Shown here piece after piece: positions 61,075 to 64,000 of a stretch of DNA of 64,000 bases. The DNA comes from Microvirga sesbaniae (GTDB lineage: Bacteria; Pseudomonadota; Alphaproteobacteria; Rhizobiales; Beijerinckiaceae). Positions within the stretch are counted from its first letter, which is position 1, and each line of letters begins with the position of its first letter. A model generated the notes under the pieces. The model did no database searches, was not told the DNA's origin, and was given only the letters and a program-made list of their open reading frames with translations. The stretch is taken from assembly GCF_025460805.1 (NCBI RefSeq), contig NZ_JAMXFJ010000002.1, positions 73,490 through 137,489 of the forward strand, read 5' to 3'. The translations under genes were made by a program, and so were the position numbers.

Positions 61075-61092
61075 GAATGGCGGCGGGATCGG

Positions 61093-61782
61093 TCAGCTCG
61101 GGACTTTGTCCTTGTCGGGCGCCTGCGACTGGCTGCCGACTTCGCCGGGCTCCTCACGTCGGGGCAGCGGGCTTGAACTCACCCACCGCACGATGTCGAG
61201 CATGACGACCGACAGGGCCTCGTCGAGAGCGCGGGCGGCATTCGGCGCGTCCACGGCGCTGGCCGGGACGCTGGCGCGGAAGATGCGGCCGTTGACGATG
61301 CGACCGTTCTGATCGCTGACGATCTTCACGGATATCTCGGCCACGGCCATGTTGTCCGGAGTGGCGATCTCGAACCGGCGCAGCTCCGAGATGAGCTGAA
61401 CGTCCGCGATGGCGCCGCTGCTCGGCCGCGAGACGCCCCGGAGCTGGGAAGCGTTCTCGAAGGTGTTGATCAGGCGGGTCTGGATCAGCCGCGGGAGATT
61501 GTCCGCCCACTGGCCTCCGCCGATGAACGACACGGAGCCGCTGGCATCCTTCACGAGGATCTGCTGGGTCGAGAGCGCCTGCAGGGCCGCAGGTTCGTTG
61601 ACCAGGACCTGAACGCCTGCCGCGCCCCGGATTCGGGAGGTCGGCGCCGACAGGTCGAACGTGGCCGGCGCCGGCCCTGACGAGCAGGCGCCGGTCAAGG
61701 CGGCCAGAACCAACGCCGGGGCAAGGCCCCGAAGCAGGCAGGCTCGATTGTTCAGGGGGGTTAACACGGAGGATCCACGCAT
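61093..61782 (-). CDS. ABC-type transport auxiliary lipoprotein (PqiC/YmbA-like)
   Basis: A 229-residue lipoprotein: the lipobox is LAALTGAC, and the mature chain starts SSGPAPATFDLSAP as in the PqiC/YmbA family (ABC_trans_aux). Inside: VQVLVNEPAALQALSTQQIL and LIQTRLINTFENASQLRGVS. It is the last gene of an Mla-type operon: it starts nine bases past the mlaD stop. Its role is in carrying phospholipids across the periplasm to or from the outer membrane. A downstream GTG (V6) is an alternative start. Confidence 0.85.
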   Translation of the reverse strand: MRGSSVLTPLNNRACLLRGLAPALVLAALTGACSSGPAPATFDLSAPTSRIRGAAGVQVLVNEPAALQALSTQQILVKDASGSVSFIGGGQWADNLPRLIQTRLINTFENASQLRGVSRPSSGAIADVQLISELRRFEIATPDNMAVAEISVKIVSDQNGRIVNGRIFRASVPASAVDAPNAARALDEALSVVMLDIVRWVSSSPLPRREEPGEVGSQSQAPDKDKVPS

Positions 61783-61791
61783 ACTGGTTAC

Positions 61792-63369
61792 TTAACGGCG
61801 TCCACTATACTCGGGGAGATTCGAACGGCCACCGAAAAGAAACTGCTGTGGATTACGCTCGATGCTCCTGACGGCGCGGCTGATGTCCCCCAGGGTGCGA
61901 CGCCCCTCGACCGCCAGAGCCTCGTATTCCCTCAGGCCCGATTCCGTGAAGCGGTTGACGCCACCGAGAATGCCCTGGATGCCTTCGGTCCGGGTGTTGA
62001 GGTCGTTGGCGAGGTCACGCACGGCCACGGCCGCCGAGCGGATCTCGTCGAAGGCCCCCTTCCCGGCCTCCCCGGACGCCGAGCCGAGGAACTTCTCGGC
62101 CCCGGCCAGAACGGCATCGATCTTGTCGGCGGACTTGTTGAGCTTCTCGGTGATCGAGCGCGCCTCCTGGATGGCCTTGTCGATGTCGGGGCTGCGGCGG
62201 CTCAGGGTCTGGGTGAAGGTGTCCACGTTCTCGACCGTACGGCCGATCTTGGCCGGGTCGACCGCCTTGGCGATCTCGGCGATCTCCGCCACGGCCGAAT
62301 CGAGCTTCGGGGCGGTCTCGTTGAGACGGTCGATCAGGCTCGCCGCGTCCTTGAGAGCCTCGCTCACGACCTGGCGGTTCTCCCCGAGGGCCGCGGTGAA
62401 GTTGTCGACATTCTCGACGATGCGGGAAACGCGCTGGCCGTCGATGGAATTGGCCACCTCTTCGACCTTGTCCACGGTGCGCCCGACCTTCGCCGGATCG
62501 ATGGCCTTCGCGATGTTCGAGATATCTCCGACGGCGCTGTCGAGCTTCGGGGCGGTCTCGTTGAGACGGGCCACGAGGCTGTCCGCATTGCGCAAGGTGT
62601 TGGTGATGGCCTGCCGGTTCTCGCCCAGGGACTGGGAGAAGCCCTCGACGTTCTCGACGATGCGGGTCACGCGCTGCGGATCGACGGCGCGCACCACCGC
62701 GTCGACATTGGTCGCCAGGGTCTCGAGCTTCTCGGCCAGAGGCCCGACTTTCTCGGCCGCCTGCCCGATCTGGGCCAGGAAGCGGTCGATGCCCTCCGAG
62801 TTCTCGCCCAGAGCCTGGGAGAAGCGCTCCACGTTCTGGATCGTCCGGCTGATGGCCCCCTCGTTGTCGGAGACGACCCGCCCGACCCGCTCCAGGACGT
62901 CGTCGGCCCGGCGCGCGATGTTGCGCGCCGTCTCGATCAGATCCTGGAAGTCCGAGCGGTCGGCGAAGATCGTCGGCATGGGCTGGCCGGGACCGGCCAC
63001 GAGCGGCGGGGCGCCCGGTTCGCCGCCGGACAGGCCCACATTCGCCACGCCGGTCAGGCCCTGGTATTCCAGGCGGGCGCGGGTGTCGGACCGGATCGGC
63101 GTATTGCTGTTGACCGTCGCGATGGCGACCACGCGGCGGGGATCCTCCGGCAGGAGGTCCAGGCCCGTCACCTCGCCGACGCGCAGGCCGTTGAAGGACA
63201 CGCTGGACCCTTGTGAGAGCCCGGAGACCGAGCCGGAAAACACGATGCGGATGCTCTGGCGCGCCTGCCCCCGCTCGCCTCCGGAGAACCAGTAGACGAA
63301 GCCGAAGGCGGCTGCGATCACCGCCAGGGTGAAAAGGCCGATCAAGGCGTAGTTTGCACGCGTTTCCAT
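61792..63369 (-). CDS. mlaD: MlaD-like MCE-domain protein
   Basis: A 525-residue periplasmic, inner-membrane-anchored lipid-transport protein. One helix (YALIGLFTLAVIAAAFGFVY, about 8-28), an MCE domain (about 37-115: VFSGSVSGLSQGSSVSFNGL, RVGEVTGLDL), then a long coiled-coil tail with two tandem copies of an 80-residue unit (residues 230-309 and 310-389; DNA 62682-62443 and 62442-62203). The MCE ring forms a lipid tunnel. ATG 63369 gives the standard start; the 23-residue extension to 63438 overlaps mlaF. It lies eight bases after mlaF. Confidence 0.88.
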   Translation of the reverse strand: METRANYALIGLFTLAVIAAAFGFVYWFSGGERGQARQSIRIVFSGSVSGLSQGSSVSFNGLRVGEVTGLDLLPEDPRRVVAIATVNSNTPIRSDTRARLEYQGLTGVANVGLSGGEPGAPPLVAGPGQPMPTIFADRSDFQDLIETARNIARRADDVLERVGRVVSDNEGAISRTIQNVERFSQALGENSEGIDRFLAQIGQAAEKVGPLAEKLETLATNVDAVVRAVDPQRVTRIVENVEGFSQSLGENRQAITNTLRNADSLVARLNETAPKLDSAVGDISNIAKAIDPAKVGRTVDKVEEVANSIDGQRVSRIVENVDNFTAALGENRQVVSEALKDAASLIDRLNETAPKLDSAVAEIAEIAKAVDPAKIGRTVENVDTFTQTLSRRSPDIDKAIQEARSITEKLNKSADKIDAVLAGAEKFLGSASGEAGKGAFDEIRSAAVAVRDLANDLNTRTEGIQGILGGVNRFTESGLREYEALAVEGRRTLGDISRAVRSIERNPQQFLFGGRSNLPEYSGRR

Positions 63370-63377
63370 CGTTACCC

Positions 63378-64000
63378 TTACGCGCCGCCGGCCATGACCG
63401 CGCGTGCCCGTTTCCCATGAAAATAAGAGCGAAGCCACGGGTGATCCGATTCCAGCATCACCTCGATGGGACCCTCGGCAAGAATTTTTCCCTCGCCGAG
63501 AGCCGCTATCCGGTCGCAGACCGAATAGAGACTGTCCAGGTCATGGGTTACCATGAATACGGTCAGGCCTAAAGTCCGCTGTAACGTCGCAATCAGGTCG
63601 TCGAACTCGCCTGCTCCGATGGGGTCCAGCCCCGATGTCGGCTCGTCGAGGAAAACGATCTCAGGGTCGAGGGCCAGCGCCCTCGCCAGGGCGGCGCGCT
63701 TGATCATGCCGCCGGACAGCTCGGAGGGCAGCTTGTCGGCCGCGTCGGGGTTCAGCCCCACCATCTCGATCTTGAGCATGGCCAGTTCGTCGAGCAGCCG
63801 GTCCGACAGGTGCAGATATTCCCGCATCGGGACCTGGATGTTCTGCTTCACGGTCAGGGCCGAGAACAGCGCACCCTGCTGGAACAGCACGCCCCAATGC
63901 CGCTCGAGCTGGCGGCGTTCCTCGGGAGACAGGTCGTCGAGGTTCTGACCCAGCACCTGGATGGTGCCAGCCCGCTTGGGCACGAGCCCGAGGATGGCCC
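63378..64000 (-). CDS. mlaF: MlaF-like ABC transporter ATPase, 5' end outside the window
   Basis: The C-terminal 207 or so residues of a lipid-transport ATPase; the frame runs off the right edge (GLVPKRAGTIQVLG is the first readable stretch), so Walker A is missing here. The Q-loop LFQQGALFSALTV, signature LSGGMIKRAALARAL and Walker B EIVFLDEPTSGLDP are clear. Gene order mlaF-mlaD-lipoprotein is the usual one, with the permease mlaE expected just outside. Confidence 0.93.
   Translation of the reverse strand, partial: AILGLVPKRAGTIQVLGQNLDDLSPEERRQLERHWGVLFQQGALFSALTVKQNIQVPMREYLHLSDRLLDELAMLKIEMVGLNPDAADKLPSELSGGMIKRAALARALALDPEIVFLDEPTSGLDPIGAGEFDDLIATLQRTLGLTVFMVTHDLDSLYSVCDRIAALGEGKILAEGPIEVMLESDHPWLRSYFHGKRARAVMAGGA

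Larger units (their letters stand above)
59524..61092. other. Gene-poor 1.57-kb stretch of repeats and possible gene debris
   Basis: No intact gene. It holds family A copies (59768-59884, 60310-60383), a long family B array (59905-60303), an AT-richer segment (60420-60850) with a perfect operator-like palindrome, and a plus-strand frame ending in a TAG at about 60990 (RVDKVTKAYLNGG) that reads like the tail of a lost gene. Confidence 0.6.

Overview
The window looks like a chromosomal segment of a GC-rich alphaproteobacterium of the order Hyphomicrobiales (Rhizobiales), most likely from the Microvirga/Methylobacteriaceae neighbourhood. This is inferred from gene content (CckA, a long FliO-like protein, Usg, a polar-growth-ring-like giant protein, eukaryote-like Icd), a GTTC-N7-GTTC LexA box at recA, TTAA-N7-TTAA CtrA-type sites, and Rhizobiales-style dispersed intergenic repeats. 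No tRNA, rRNA, CRISPR array, prophage or insertion sequence was seen. Gene density is high and ordinary; novelty lies in intergenic structure and a few little-known proteins.

Layout. 0-5 kb: ExoD, Usg, a formyltransferase-like protein and an orphan four-PAS HWE histidine kinase, then a gene-free stretch (4.9-5.25 kb) packed with perfect hairpins that ends in a strong terminator and may encode a small RNA. 5-12 kb: flavin reductase and a branched-chain amino-acid ABC system (livH-livM-livG-livF, a small membrane protein, then the binding protein under its own leader). 12-28.7 kb: mixed metabolism and housekeeping (ACT-domain protein, DUF1203, CcdA, P1 peptidase, D-amino-acid dehydrogenase, rpe, purB, cfa, hydrolases, rpsD, murI, trmJ, a phospholipase A2-like secreted protein, icd). 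28.8-32.4 kb: lipid kinase, LuxR-type regulator with a degenerate receiver, orphan PAS protein, GFA-family protein. 32.5-44 kb: core information and cell-cycle genes (alaS, recA with an SOS box, cckA, FliO-like gene behind a CtrA-type site, dksA, ycjF-ycjX).

44-53.6 kb: secreted P5-like protein, SixA phosphatase + MoxR ATPase, a PLP trans-sulfuration enzyme, a CPA2 antiporter, the VWA partner type of MoxR, UspA and a 2Fe-2S ferredoxin. 53.9-58.5 kb: one 1543-residue membrane-anchored helical protein resembling the growth-pole-ring (GPR/RgsE) scaffold. 58.8-64 kb: an Omp25-like barrel, a 1.5-kb gene-poor stretch of repeats and possible gene debris, and the 3' part of an Mla-type lipid transport operon (mlaF-mlaD-lipoprotein) that runs off the right edge.

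Two repeat families fill most intergenic gaps. Family A consists of palindromes with GCATCGGA...TCCGATGC or GCGCATCG...CGATGCGC ends around an AAAAGTGGNNCCACTTTT-like core. Family B is a mosaic of CACGTCATCACCGGGC / GGCCGGCACAAGGCCGGCC segments. At least seven genes end exactly where a family A copy begins, with the TAG/TAA/TGA stop codon formed at the repeat edge.
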